A DNA stretch of 64,000 bases from NCBI RefSeq assembly GCF_001028175.1, contig NZ_AEJF01000075.1:62001-126000 (forward strand), written 5' to 3'. Both the position numbers and the translations under genes were made by a program. Positions 25,687 through 34,054 of this stretch are shown one piece after another. The notes under the pieces were generated by a model. It was not told the DNA's origin. It searched no databases and saw only the letters and a list, made by a program, of their open reading frames with translations. Origin of the DNA: Caballeronia mineralivorans PML1(12). GTDB lineage: Bacteria > Pseudomonadota > Gammaproteobacteria > Burkholderiales > Burkholderiaceae. Each line of letters opens with the position of its first letter. Position 1 is the first letter of the stretch.

Positions 25687-25702
25687 CTTGTTTGATTGCG
25701 AA
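25687..25702. promoter_or_regulatory. Candidate LysR operator, copy 1 (divergent promoter)
   Basis: CTTGTTTGATTGCGAA stands about 41 bases from the LysR start and 57 from the M20 start. The same sequence with one change occurs at 31026-31041 before the porin. A nearby CGCAA (25674-25678) is the reverse complement of its TTGCG core, giving a broad dyad. Confidence 0.6.
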
Positions 25703-25759
25703 TACAAAAAAGATCGCGGGGCATTAATCTGGCTCGACTGACACACCGAGCCGCCTTGA

Positions 25760-27160
25760 ATGACACGCCAGAAAGCCATCGATCATGTATCCGCCTACTT
25801 CGACAGCGGCAAATTTCGTGCTGATCTAAGCCGCCGCATTGCGCGGCGAACGGAAAGCCAGCTTGAAGAAGCGGCCCCGGCGCTGCGCGCTTATTTATCG
25901 GATGAAATAGCGACCGCGCTCGACGCAATGGGCTTTACGACTGAAATCGCCGATAACCCCATCGCCGGGATGCCACCGGTGCTTCTTGCCCAGCGCATCG
26001 AAGCCGCGCATCTGCCCACCGTGCTCATCTATGGGCATGGCGACGTGATCAACGGCGACGCGTCGAACTGGACCAGCGGGCGTTCACCGTGGGAGCTTCA
26101 GGTTGAAGGCGAGCGCTGGTACGGTCGCGGCACGGCTGACAACAAGGGCCAGCACTCGATCAACCTGGGCGCGATTCAATCGGTTCTGCACACACGGGGA
26201 TCGCTCGGGTTCAATGCAAAAGTGATCATCGAAATGGGAGAAGAAGTAGGTTCCCCAGGACTCGATGAAACTTGCCGGCTGAACGCAACGCGACTCTCGG
26301 CCGACCTTTTGATTGCATCGGACGGACCACGTCAGAAGGCATCCTCTCCCACCATTTTCCTGGGTTCGCGCGGCGCACTTCATTTCCGGCTTACCGTCAG
26401 GAACGAGTTTGGCGCACGTCATTCGGGCAACTGGGGCGGCGTGCTGGCGAACCCCGGCACCGTGTTGGCCAACGCCGTGGCGAGCCTTGTAGACGGTCAT
26501 GGCCGAATCCGGATCAACGGACTGCTCTCGCCCCCGATTCCAACGCGCGTCAGGGAACTAGTCTCGGACCTTGAAGTCGGGGCGGACGAAGGCGACCCGC
26601 CACTTTCCGGTGGCTGGGGAGAGCCGGGCCTGACGGCGGCGGAGCGGATCTATGCCTGGAACACACTCGAAGTACTGGCGATGAGAACAGGCAACGTCGA
26701 GCGCCCGATCAGCGCGATTCCGAACGCTGCCGAGGCCGTTTGCCAATTGCGGTTCGTGGTGGGCACCGATTGGCGCAACGCGAAGGCGATCATCACCGAC
26801 CATCTGCGCCGCGAAGGCTTTCCTCAAGTCGAGGTGTCCATCGAAGCATCGGGGAGTGCCACACGCCTCGATCCCGATCACGCGTGGGTGAACTGGGCCC
26901 ATGCGTCGATTGCCGCGACCACCGCCAAGGCCGTGACAATCCTGCCCAACCTGGGCGGGACCATTCCGAACGACTGCTTCGCGACCACCCTGGGGCTGCC
27001 CACCATCTGGATACCGCACTCGTATCCGAACTGCCGGCAACACGCACCCGACGAACACCTGCTTGCAAGCGTGGCCCGTGAAGCGCTGCAGCTCATGACG
27101 GGGCTTTTCTGGGATCTGGGCGACCCATACGCAGCCATGCCGGGGCGGATCAGCGCATAG
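25760..27160 (+). CDS. M20-family metallopeptidase/amidohydrolase
   Basis: A 466-residue di-zinc hydrolase of the M20 (ArgE/DapE/carboxypeptidase) family. Metal and catalytic motifs: YGHGDV near residue 97, GRGTADNKGQ near 127, EMGEEVGSPG near 160, and HAPDEH near the C-terminus; the lid domain is between. Such enzymes cleave N-acyl amino acids or dipeptides. As the first gene of the operon it may release an amino acid or amine from a conjugated substrate that later enzymes degrade. Confidence 0.85.
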   Translation: MTRQKAIDHVSAYFDSGKFRADLSRRIARRTESQLEEAAPALRAYLSDEIATALDAMGFTTEIADNPIAGMPPVLLAQRIEAAHLPTVLIYGHGDVINGDASNWTSGRSPWELQVEGERWYGRGTADNKGQHSINLGAIQSVLHTRGSLGFNAKVIIEMGEEVGSPGLDETCRLNATRLSADLLIASDGPRQKASSPTIFLGSRGALHFRLTVRNEFGARHSGNWGGVLANPGTVLANAVASLVDGHGRIRINGLLSPPIPTRVRELVSDLEVGADEGDPPLSGGWGEPGLTAAERIYAWNTLEVLAMRTGNVERPISAIPNAAEAVCQLRFVVGTDWRNAKAIITDHLRREGFPQVEVSIEASGSATRLDPDHAWVNWAHASIAATTAKAVTILPNLGGTIPNDCFATTLGLPTIWIPHSYPNCRQHAPDEHLLASVAREALQLMTGLFWDLGDPYAAMPGRISA

Positions 27161-27220
27161 GTCAAGCGCCGATACCCCGTCAACCTCATCCGACCGCTAC
27201 CATCAACGGGAAATTCCGCC

Positions 27221-28531
27221 ATGGCCTCTTCTGTCACCGAAGAATCCGGACAACGCATCGCCAACGAGATCGACAAGCCGCTGAAGCGCCTGATCTTCGC
27301 GACCAGCATCGGCAACGCGCTCGAGTGGTTCGACTTCGCCGCCTATGGATTTTTTGCCGTCACGATTTCGAAGCTGTTTTTTCCTGCGCACGATGAAACG
27401 GTGTCGTTGCTGCTGACCTTTGGCACCTTCGGGCTGTCATACGTTTTCCGGCCACTCGGTGCGTTGTTGCTCGGACGTTACGCCGATCGACGCGGGCGCA
27501 AGGCTGCCTTGCTTGCGTCGCTTGGACTGACCATGATCGGCACGCTGGTGTGCGCGATCATCCCGACGTACGCAAGTATCGGCCTTGCTGCGCCGATCGG
27601 ACTGATGATCGCTCGCATCCTGATCTCGTTCTCAACCGGCGGAGAATTCGGCAGCGGCACCGCGCTGATGATCGAGCAAAAGTCCAAACGCAAGGCCTTT
27701 CTCGGCAGTTGGCAATTCTCCAGCCAAGGCATGAGCACCGTGCTCGCGTCGTTTGCCGGACTGGCCCTGAGCACGCAGCTCTCGCCCAGCCAGATCGAAG
27801 CATGGGGCTGGCGCGCGCCGTTTATTTTCGGGCTGCTGGTGGGCCCGGTCGGGCTGTATATCCGCAAGCATATCGACGACACCTTGCCCTCTGCGCAATC
27901 GCGTGATGCGTCGGAAAACAGCGCACCGATCAGGCAGTTGCTGGCCGGCTACAAGGGACGAATTTTGCTCGCGGCGGGCATCATGGCGGTATCGACCGCA
28001 GCGAGTTACCTGATGATTCTCTACATGCCGACCTATGCGGTGAAGCAGTTGCATCTGCCTGCGTCCACAGGGTTCGCTGCCACCGTCGTGACCGGCACGA
28101 TCCTGATGGTCGTGACGCCGCTGATGGGTCATTTCGCCGATCAATACGGTCGCGGCCGCATGATGGTGGTGTCGGCGATGGCCACGCTCCTGACGATCTA
28201 TCCCTGCTTCAAGTGGCTGATGTCAGCGCCGTCGATGGCCGTCCTGATGAGCATCATGTTTCTGGCCGGCCTGCTGAAAGCGATCTACTTCGGCCCGCTC
28301 GCAACCGTCCTCTCCTCGCTTTTTCCAACCAGCATTCGTAGCACAGGTCTCGGCTTCAGCTACAACATCGGCGTCATGGTATTCGGCGGCTTTACGCCAT
28401 GGCTCGTGACCGCGATGATCGGATGGACGGGCGACCCTCTGTCGCCGAGTTTCTACCTGATGGGTTGCGCCGTGCTGAGCCTTGCGTGCATCGGGATCTA
28501 CAACAAGAACAAGACGGTCAAATACCTCTGA
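27221..28531 (+). CDS. MFS transporter, metabolite:H+ symporter (MHS) type
   Basis: A 436-residue 12-helix permease. The MHS hallmarks are visible: SIGNALEWFDFAAYGFFAV in helix 1, FRPLGALLLGRYADRRGRKAAL in the 2-3 loop, and FSTGGEFGSGTALMIEQ in helix 4. Relatives include ProP, KgtP and citrate carriers. It follows the M20 gene by 60 bases and precedes the PLP enzyme by 11, so it probably imports the cluster's substrate. Confidence 0.9.
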   Translation: MASSVTEESGQRIANEIDKPLKRLIFATSIGNALEWFDFAAYGFFAVTISKLFFPAHDETVSLLLTFGTFGLSYVFRPLGALLLGRYADRRGRKAALLASLGLTMIGTLVCAIIPTYASIGLAAPIGLMIARILISFSTGGEFGSGTALMIEQKSKRKAFLGSWQFSSQGMSTVLASFAGLALSTQLSPSQIEAWGWRAPFIFGLLVGPVGLYIRKHIDDTLPSAQSRDASENSAPIRQLLAGYKGRILLAAGIMAVSTAASYLMILYMPTYAVKQLHLPASTGFAATVVTGTILMVVTPLMGHFADQYGRGRMMVVSAMATLLTIYPCFKWLMSAPSMAVLMSIMFLAGLLKAIYFGPLATVLSSLFPTSIRSTGLGFSYNIGVMVFGGFTPWLVTAMIGWTGDPLSPSFYLMGCAVLSLACIGIYNKNKTVKYL

Positions 28532-28542
28532 AAGGACGGGTC

Positions 28543-29688
28543 ATGATTCATACCTCAACGCCCGGCGACGGCGATTTCAGCGGCTGGTTGATGTATCACT
28601 CAGTGGGTGTCTTCCCCGGGCAAAAGAAGGCGATCACTGAGGCGCTCGCTAGCTTCACCGCTTCCTGGTGCGCACCTGACGACCAGCGATGGGACATCGC
28701 CTTGAACGCGCGATCCGCACTGCTCGCGAACTGGGCAACGCTGATTGGCGCAAATCCCGCCGACGTGTTCGGCGCGCAAAATGTGACTGAGGCGTTCGCG
28801 CGGTTTATCGACGGGCTCGACGACAATGCCCTGCGCGGGCGCACCGTGCTCGCCGCAGCGGACTGCTTTCCCAGCCTTCATTTCCTTCTTGCCGGCCTCG
28901 CCGAGCGACGTGGGTTCACGCTTCGCACGGTAGCTGTTCGGGACGGTGAGGCATATGTCCACGATGATGATTTCATCGCGGCCTGGACGCCCGATGTCGC
29001 ACTCGCCCTGGTGACATGGGTGTCGTCGCTCACGTCAAAACGCGTGGATCTTGAGACCCTCGCTGCACACGCGCAAAGGCAGGCAAGCCTGGTCGCCGTC
29101 GATCTCACCCAAGGTATGGGCATCCTGCCATTCGACGTACGCACAACCGCCGTCGATTTCGCCTGCGGGTCGACGCTCAAATGGTTATGCGGCGCACCAG
29201 GAACGGGGCTGGGCTATGTGTCGCCTGCCCCGATGAAACGCGGCATGAGGCCTGCCACACGCGGTTGGTTCAGTCAGGAGAATCCATTCAATTGGGATAT
29301 CGAAGCATTTTCCTACGCACCCGATGCCCGGCGTTTTGACACGGGAACGCCATCCGTATTGCCCTTCATTGCATCGAAGCCAGGCTTTGACTGGATGCTC
29401 GCTCAACCGGCAGGCTCGGTCCGCGTGCACAACCTGAACCTGTGCCACCAGATCATCGAGATGGTCGATCGCTTGGAATATCGCCTGCTGTCACCTCGCG
29501 ACGATCAAGCCCGCGGCGGGAGCATCATGGCGGAACTACCCCGCCATGCCGATGCCGGGCAAGTAATCAGCATGCTGGCTTCGCAGCGCGTGAGCGTCGA
29601 CGCCCGTGGCCGCACGCTGCGTATGTCCCCGGGTGCGAGTACGACGTCCGGTGGAATCGAGCGCCTCGAACGGTGCCTTTCGCAATGA
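28543..29688 (+). CDS. PLP-dependent class V aminotransferase, kynureninase-like
   Basis: A 381-residue fold-type I PLP enzyme. The Schiff-base Lys is in FACGSTLKWLCGAPG, and the cofactor Asp in VAVDLTQGMGILPFD. TRGWFSQ and FDTGTPSVLPF resemble kynureninases, which cleave the side chain of kynurenine to give alanine and anthranilate, but it is shorter than kynureninase (about 415). The start at 28543 has AAAGGA upstream. In this operon it may perform a C-C cleavage or transamination on the released amino acid. Confidence 0.8.
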   Translation: MIHTSTPGDGDFSGWLMYHSVGVFPGQKKAITEALASFTASWCAPDDQRWDIALNARSALLANWATLIGANPADVFGAQNVTEAFARFIDGLDDNALRGRTVLAAADCFPSLHFLLAGLAERRGFTLRTVAVRDGEAYVHDDDFIAAWTPDVALALVTWVSSLTSKRVDLETLAAHAQRQASLVAVDLTQGMGILPFDVRTTAVDFACGSTLKWLCGAPGTGLGYVSPAPMKRGMRPATRGWFSQENPFNWDIEAFSYAPDARRFDTGTPSVLPFIASKPGFDWMLAQPAGSVRVHNLNLCHQIIEMVDRLEYRLLSPRDDQARGGSIMAELPRHADAGQVISMLASQRVSVDARGRTLRMSPGASTTSGGIERLERCLSQ

Positions 29689-29827
29689 CTTCCCGCTACC
29701 CGGCACGATCGAACGCACCACGACAATCGGGCATTGCTTGCACGCTGACCGGGCCGCCGCTGCCCTTCCCCCGCGAACCCTTCAGGAGCGCTCACGCCAA
29801 TTAATCCCGCCGTCCAGGAAGAACGAC

Positions 29828-30952
29828 ATGAACACCCACGCCCCCGCACCCGCCAATGCGACCAGTACGATTACCGGAATCCGGGCTTTCCACGTCCCCA
29901 TGAGCTGCCGGGAACTGGTGCCCACCATGCAGTTTTTTGTCGATGCACTCGGTTTTCGCATCGATGCGATCTATCCCGCCGACAACCCGGGCACCGCGAT
30001 CCTTTCCGGCCATGGCCTGACGATTCGTTTGGGGATCGGCTTGCCGCACGGCATTGAGGAACTGCATCTGCTGTGCGATGACCCCGGGCAGTTGCCGCCC
30101 GGCGCGCGCTCGTTGACCGCTCCCAACGGCGTCGTCATCCGCCTCTCGCCCGCCGATCCGCCAATGAAGACGCCGGCGACCCGCCAGGAACTGGTGTTAT
30201 CGCGCGCGGATGCCGCCGCATCATGGAGCGTCGGGCGTGCTGGAATGCGGTATAGGGATCTCCTGCCGGACCGGCATGGCGGTGCGTTTATCGCCTCGCA
30301 TATTCGTATCCTGGAAGGTGGCCCTGTCCCCGACTATGTGCACTTTCACAAAGTCCGGTTCCAGATGATCTTTTGCAGAAAAGGCTGGGTGCGGCTTGTG
30401 TACGAAGCGCAAGGCGACCCATTTGTCTTGAACGCGGGCGACTGCGTGTTGCAGCCCCCCACGATTCGTCACCGCGTGCTGGAAAGCTCAGCAGGCGCCG
30501 AGGTGATCGAACTGGGAAGTCCGGCGGAACATATCACCATGGCCGATTACATGTCGTCACTGCCGAGTTCCGATTACGACCCCGAGCGTGAATTCGAAGG
30601 CCAGCGTTTTGTTCGACACATTGCGGCGAACGCAACATGGCTTCCATGGAAAACGGCGGGCTTTGTAGCAAGCGACACCGGTATCGGAACCGCAACGAAA
30701 GGATTAGCGGGTGTTCGCGTGATCCGCACGGCGGGAGAGAGCCCCTTGACTCAACGCGTCCACGATACCGAGTTCTGCTTCTTTTTCGTCCTGTCAGGAA
30801 CACTCGAAGTTCATCAGGGCGACGACACCTACACCCTTTCCACCGACGACAGCATCACCCTTCCTGGCAACATGCCGTATCGCTTCGGCCATTGCAGCAC
30901 CGATCTCGAGTTGCTTGAAGTGACCCTGCCGGCAGATTTCTCGCTTCAATGA
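29828..30952 (+). CDS. VOC-cupin-cupin fusion protein, probable ring-cleaving or lyase enzyme
   Basis: A 374-residue three-domain protein. Residues about 15-115 resemble a VOC/glyoxalase unit (AFHVPMSCRELVPTMQFFVDALGFRIDA). Residues about 150-245 are a cupin with HFHKVRFQMIFCRKGWVRLVYE and LQPPTIRHRVLE; the His pair and distal His fit metal ligands. A second cupin (about 280-370) has VHDTEFCFFFVLSGTLEVHQG and LPGNMPYRFGHC. AGGAA precedes the ATG by 7 bases. Both folds host non-haem iron dioxygenases. I do not recognise a characterised enzyme with this order. Confidence 0.75.
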   Translation: MNTHAPAPANATSTITGIRAFHVPMSCRELVPTMQFFVDALGFRIDAIYPADNPGTAILSGHGLTIRLGIGLPHGIEELHLLCDDPGQLPPGARSLTAPNGVVIRLSPADPPMKTPATRQELVLSRADAAASWSVGRAGMRYRDLLPDRHGGAFIASHIRILEGGPVPDYVHFHKVRFQMIFCRKGWVRLVYEAQGDPFVLNAGDCVLQPPTIRHRVLESSAGAEVIELGSPAEHITMADYMSSLPSSDYDPEREFEGQRFVRHIAANATWLPWKTAGFVASDTGIGTATKGLAGVRVIRTAGESPLTQRVHDTEFCFFFVLSGTLEVHQGDDTYTLSTDDSITLPGNMPYRFGHCSTDLELLEVTLPADFSLQ

Positions 30953-30962
30953 TCCTGAGACC

Positions 30963-31009
30963 AGGCTCGACCGGATCGCCGTGACACGCGCAGCCGGTCG
31001 AGCCTTGTT
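30963..31009 (+). terminator. Rho-independent terminator of the catabolic operon
   Basis: A perfect 12-bp stem, AGGCTCGACCGG (30963-30974) pairing with CCGGTCGAGCCT (30994-31005), with a 19-base loop, followed by TGTTTG. It lies 10 bases after the stop of the VOC-cupin gene. Confidence 0.75.
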
Positions 31010-31025
31010 TGATTCGCAAACCTGT

Positions 31026-31041
31026 CTTGTTTAATTGCGAA
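31026..31041 (+). promoter_or_regulatory. Candidate LysR operator, copy 2 (before the porin)
   Basis: CTTGTTTAATTGCGAA matches the sequence in the LysR/M20 promoter region at 15 of 16 positions. It lies 128 bases before the porin ATG. A looser version, CTTGTTTGATTCGCAA, overlaps the tail of the terminator at 31004-31019. Confidence 0.6.
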
Positions 31042-31169
31042 CGCTGAAAGCCGGCGAATTCGATACTGTTGTTGCTATTGCGTCGCCACATCCGGCTTGA
31101 GTAGCCAAGGTGCTTTCTCCGTCGAATCAAATTGAATTCTATATAAATAGTTATCCGAATCAATATCCC

Positions 31170-32342
31170 ATGAAAACCAAACTTCTTTGCGCCACCCTCT
31201 TCGTCACGACCTCCGGTTTGGCACATGCACAAAGCAGTGTCACGCTTTACGGGCTTATTGACTACGGGATCAATTATCAAAGCAACAGTGGCGGCGGCCG
31301 CGTTATCGCCGGATCGAGTGGCATCATGCAGGGTTCGCGCTGGGGCTTCAAAGGCGTCGAGGATCTGGGCGGCGGATTGTCCGCCATTTTCACCCTGGAG
31401 AACGGATTTGATCTTGGAAAAGGATCGTCGCTGCAAGGCGGTCTTGAATTCGGCCGCCAGGCATTCGTGGGCCTGTCGAGCGCGAGTTACGGGACGCTCA
31501 CGTTGGGCCGTCAATACGATTCCCTCGTCACGTTTGTCGAGACGAAAATGAACTCGGCTAACTATGGCGGCGGCACGACATCGCACCCAGGAGATCTGGA
31601 TAACCTGAACAACAGCAAGCGCATCAACAATTCTGTCAAGATCGCGACCCCGACTTTTCGAGGTCTGACCCTCGGTGCGGTCTATGGACTCGGTGGCCAG
31701 GCAGGCGATTTTTCCCGCAACCAGATCTGGTCGGTCGGCGGCTCGTACGACGCCGGTCCGTTCTCCCTGGGTGCGGCGTACCTGAATGCGCGCAACCCTA
31801 ACCAATCGTATTTCACCAGCACACCGACGGATGTGTCGGGTACGAGCCTGAACAACATGACGTCGAGCCCCATATACAGCGGATATGCGTCGGCGCATTC
31901 ATATCAGGCCATCGCGGCTGCCGCAAAGTATGACGTGGGCAACGCGACCGTCGGTTTGGTGTACAGCAATGTCCAGTTCAAGAGCCTTGGCGATACATCG
32001 TCGGGAAGCGACCCCCTGCACCTGTCGGGCACGGCAAAATTCGATACCGGCGAAATTAACCTCACTTATCGATGGACACCGGCGCTCTTCACCGAGGCCG
32101 TTTATAGCTACACGCGAGGCTCGGGCACGGGTTCAATCGGAACCTCGCAATACAACAACGTCTCATTGTCACTGGATTACCTTCTCTCGAAGCGAACCGA
32201 CGTGTACGTACTGGGCACGACGCAATTTGCCAGCGGCACCGATTCAACCGGACAGGCTGCCCGTGCGACGATCAACGCGCTTACCGCCTCATCGACGAAT
32301 CGTCAGTCATTCGTACAAGTCGGCATTCGACATAAGTTTTGA
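31170..32342 (+). CDS. Trimeric outer-membrane porin, Burkholderia OpcP-like
   Basis: A 390-residue Gram-negative porin with signal peptide MKTKLLCATLFVTTSGLAHA and the standard mature start QSSVTLYGLIDYGINY. SRWGFKGVEDLGGGLSAIF and GRQAFVGLSSASYGTLTLGRQYD are typical of the betaproteobacterial family, and it ends in a beta strand with terminal Phe (RHKF). The upstream motif shared with the LysR promoter suggests it admits the substrate of the neighbouring cluster. Confidence 0.9.
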   Translation: MKTKLLCATLFVTTSGLAHAQSSVTLYGLIDYGINYQSNSGGGRVIAGSSGIMQGSRWGFKGVEDLGGGLSAIFTLENGFDLGKGSSLQGGLEFGRQAFVGLSSASYGTLTLGRQYDSLVTFVETKMNSANYGGGTTSHPGDLDNLNNSKRINNSVKIATPTFRGLTLGAVYGLGGQAGDFSRNQIWSVGGSYDAGPFSLGAAYLNARNPNQSYFTSTPTDVSGTSLNNMTSSPIYSGYASAHSYQAIAAAAKYDVGNATVGLVYSNVQFKSLGDTSSGSDPLHLSGTAKFDTGEINLTYRWTPALFTEAVYSYTRGSGTGSIGTSQYNNVSLSLDYLLSKRTDVYVLGTTQFASGTDSTGQAARATINALTASSTNRQSFVQVGIRHKF

Positions 32343-32501
32343 CCGCCAATCGCGCCAGAGACTCGCTAAGCAACGGTGTTAGGGTGCCCTCAAGAAAGGG
32401 ATTTTTTCGTGCGCTAAGCCGACACTTCAAGCGGTACAGAGCCTCTGCCCGACGTTTAGCGGCGAATGGGACACGATCGTCCATCCGAACACCGTGCGTG
32501 C

Positions 32502-32774
32502 TCACTTCTCTGGTTGCGTCCGATGGCTACGCTCGGATTTGTGCACATCTCGATAACGAAGCATTTTTATCAACTGCTGCTCCTTCTCTTCGTCGAATCC
32601 ACAGGTGTGGCGCCACTCACTCGGGTTCTCGTAAGTCCCGAACAACATGTCCCACCACGTGATATCGCCGTAGTTATTCTTATGCCGGCCGTAATACACT
32701 TCGACGAGACTGGGGACAACATGTTCTGCCATTCCCTTCTGAGTCAGTTCTGGAGGAGTTATGTCGCAGTCCAA
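32502..32774 (-). pseudogene. Sterol desaturase/fatty acid hydroxylase, C-terminal fragment
   Basis: The minus strand encodes NNYGDITWWDMLFGTYENP followed by CGFDEEKEQQLIKMLRYRDVH. This is the C-terminal end of fatty-acid-hydroxylase-family membrane enzymes, including the last diiron-region His context. The preceding 200 or so residues with the HxHH and HHxxHH clusters are missing; the sequence upstream (MDCDITPPELTQ) is unrelated. It is a relic. The rest of 32343-32950 shows nothing else. Confidence 0.65.
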
Positions 32775-32952
32775 TAGGCAATTGCATCGCGCCCACGTCC
32801 TCGCTCACAGTGCCGCCCGTCCTTTGGTTGGAAGGCGCGTCAGCGACTCGAACCAAAACCTGAATACGGCCGAGACCTCCTTGGGTATCGGCTGGAGGTT
32901 TTAGGCGAAGACAGGCAGCAATTGCGCCTCGATCGATGGTTCGGTTGTCGCG

Positions 32953-33579
32953 TTAGGAGTCGGCACTTTTGACGCGGCCTCTCCGGACCGGCGGCGGTCG
33001 GGCGGCTGGCCCATCGATCAGACTCTGGAACATCGCGGCGAGATCATCAAAAAGGCCCGCGCCGCTTGCATCGGCCAAGGCGCTGGTGCCAATCACTTTG
33101 CGGAAAAATTGAAAGCCAGTGGCCAAAGCAAGGATCATGGCAGCGCGCTCACTTGCTCTCGGACCCTGCAGTAGAGCCGTCAATGGGCGCTCACAATTGC
33201 GAGCGAAACTGTCGCGCAAAATATCCGCCGCTCGCGGATTGGGCGCGGAGCGCAGCAGCAGAAGCAAGACATCGCTGCGCTCGGCACCCTTTTCCTTTTT
33301 GTCCATGATCTCGGAAGCGAAGCGCTGGGCAAGCAGCGTGCGATCGCCTTGAAACAAACTGCTATCGGCAAACGCTAGCTCAACAACCGCGGAGAATAGT
33401 TCTTCCTTGGAGCCGAAGTATCTATTCACAAGAACGGCGGTCACGCCGGCTGCCTGCGCGATTTCCCGAACGCCAATCCCATCATAACCGTGACGCGAGA
33501 ATGCGGCCAAAGCGGAATGCAGAATTGCGTCGCGGGTTGCCGCCGCGTTGCGTCCCCGCTTGGGTGGATCGGATGTCAA
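32953..33579 (-). CDS. TetR-family transcriptional regulator
   Basis: A 208-residue TetR protein. The helix-turn-helix is at residues about 15-60 (ILHSALAAFSRHGYDGIGVREI, then AGVTAVLVNRYFGSKEELF). The C-terminal domain is helical with no recognised ligand signature. It is divergent from the remains of an SDR gene and an aldo/keto reductase, which it probably once repressed. Confidence 0.9.
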   Translation of the reverse strand: MTSDPPKRGRNAAATRDAILHSALAAFSRHGYDGIGVREIAQAAGVTAVLVNRYFGSKEELFSAVVELAFADSSLFQGDRTLLAQRFASEIMDKKEKGAERSDVLLLLLRSAPNPRAADILRDSFARNCERPLTALLQGPRASERAAMILALATGFQFFRKVIGTSALADASGAGLFDDLAAMFQSLIDGPAARPPPVRRGRVKSADS

Positions 33580-33636
33580 AGCTTGCTCCCCTGCGATGTA
33601 TACGGATGTTGACTTACCCTCCAGTGCAAGTATACA

Positions 33637-34050
33637 GTGGACTACATGCGAGGCTCAATTCCTTTCGGCCGCCGCTCGACTGCAGACGACGTTTTGGCAG
33701 GTCTTGACTTGTCGGGCCGCACCATACTACTGGTCACGGGTTGCAGCTCGGGCATCGGGTTTGAGACGTTTCGCTTGCTCGCCGCGCGGGGTGCCACGTC
33801 ATCGGGCTGGCCCGATGACGTGAGGCCGCACGATTCGCGTGTGAGCGGGTAGGTGGGTCTTCGACACCCGGTGCATGTGACCTCGCGAACCTAGACTCGG
33901 TGAATGCGACATGCGCGACGGTGGTGAAGCTTTGTCGTTCGCTGGACGCGATAGTGGCCAGTGCCGGCTTAATGGGATCGACGCGGCTCGACGTTCGTGA
34001 AGGCGGCGAGCTTCAGTTCCCGATCAATCATGTGAAGAGTAAGGAGTCTT
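33637..34050 (+). pseudogene. Short-chain dehydrogenase gene, frameshifted and truncated
   Basis: The first frame gives FGRRSTADDVLAGLDLSG and the Rossmann motif LLVTGCSSGIGFETFRLLAARGA. One base appears lost near 33797, after which the homology continues in another frame as HVIGLAR, a TGA, then ACDLANLDSVNATCATVVKL and LDAIVASAGLMGSTRLDV, ending in INHVK at about 34041. The catalytic YxxxK half is absent. The aldo/keto reductase gene begins immediately after. Confidence 0.75.
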
Positions 34051-34054
34051 AAGT

